Shown: positions 6,941 to 6,953 of the stretch, piece after piece
Layout of the letters: each line of letters begins with the position of its first letter
How positions within the stretch are numbered: the stretch's first letter is position 1
Source of the DNA: Bacteroidales bacterium
Lineage (GTDB): Bacteria > Bacteroidota > Bacteroidia > Bacteroidales > P3
Length of the DNA: 6,953 bases
NCBI GenBank assembly: GCA_017647065.1
Contig: JAGCLI010000015.1
Coordinates: 1-6,953, forward strand
Direction: 5' to 3'
Position numbers and translations under genes: made by a program
Notes under the pieces: model-generated
What the model saw: the letters and a program-made list of their open reading frames with translations, nothing else
Databases searched by the model: none
Told to the model about the DNA's origin: nothing

Positions 6941-6953
6941 GAAAAATAAATAA

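Noticed and set aside
1..6953. Searched by eye for CRISPR repeats, tRNA or rRNA genes, insertion-sequence ends, riboswitches and defence or phage genes.
   Set aside because: None seen; nearly all bases are in conserved housekeeping genes, and the two intergenic stretches (104 and 65 bases) are too short to hold such elements.

Overview
The window looks like a piece of chromosome from a member of the Bacteroidota (probably Bacteroidales). The DNA is AT-rich. Genes lack clear Shine-Dalgarno sequences, and three TAnnTTTG elements, the -7 promoter box typical of this phylum, sit just upstream of a gene or in intergenic DNA. The proteins also read as Bacteroidota versions of their families: PdxJ with an N-K pair near its N-terminus, a PHP phosphatase beginning MGLFNWLKK, and a long two-part U32 protein. 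The phylum call is inference from these traits; there is no rRNA or other marker gene here.

Layout: positions 1-4260 hold a leftward run of four tightly packed genes, in transcription order a DEAD-box RNA helicase with a DbpA-type RNA-binding tail (2569-4260), ribulose-phosphate 3-epimerase rpe (1916-2566), a CpsB/YwqE-type PHP tyrosine phosphatase (1168-1914) and adenylosuccinate lyase purB (1-1164, C-terminus beyond the left edge). The gaps are 2, 1 and 3 bases, so this is almost certainly one operon. A 104-base divergent intergenic region (4261-4364) carries a TAnnTTTG box for each direction. Rightward run pdxJ (4365-5075) and a U32-family protein resembling the RNA hydroxylation enzymes RlhA/TrhP (5077-6888), one base apart with a GTG start on the second. 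The last 65 bases (6889-6953) contain a further TAnnTTTG box that probably serves a gene beyond the right edge.

Taken together the genes are core metabolism and RNA biology: purine synthesis (PurB), pentose phosphate pathway (Rpe), vitamin B6 synthesis (PdxJ), RNA remodelling (helicase) and probable RNA modification (U32). I see no mobile element, CRISPR array, tRNA, rRNA, phage gene or defence system, and no evidence for a new multi-gene system. The points most worth a second look are a four-unit heptapeptide tandem repeat inside the U32 protein and the divergent pairing of a DbpA-tailed helicase with an RlhA-like protein.
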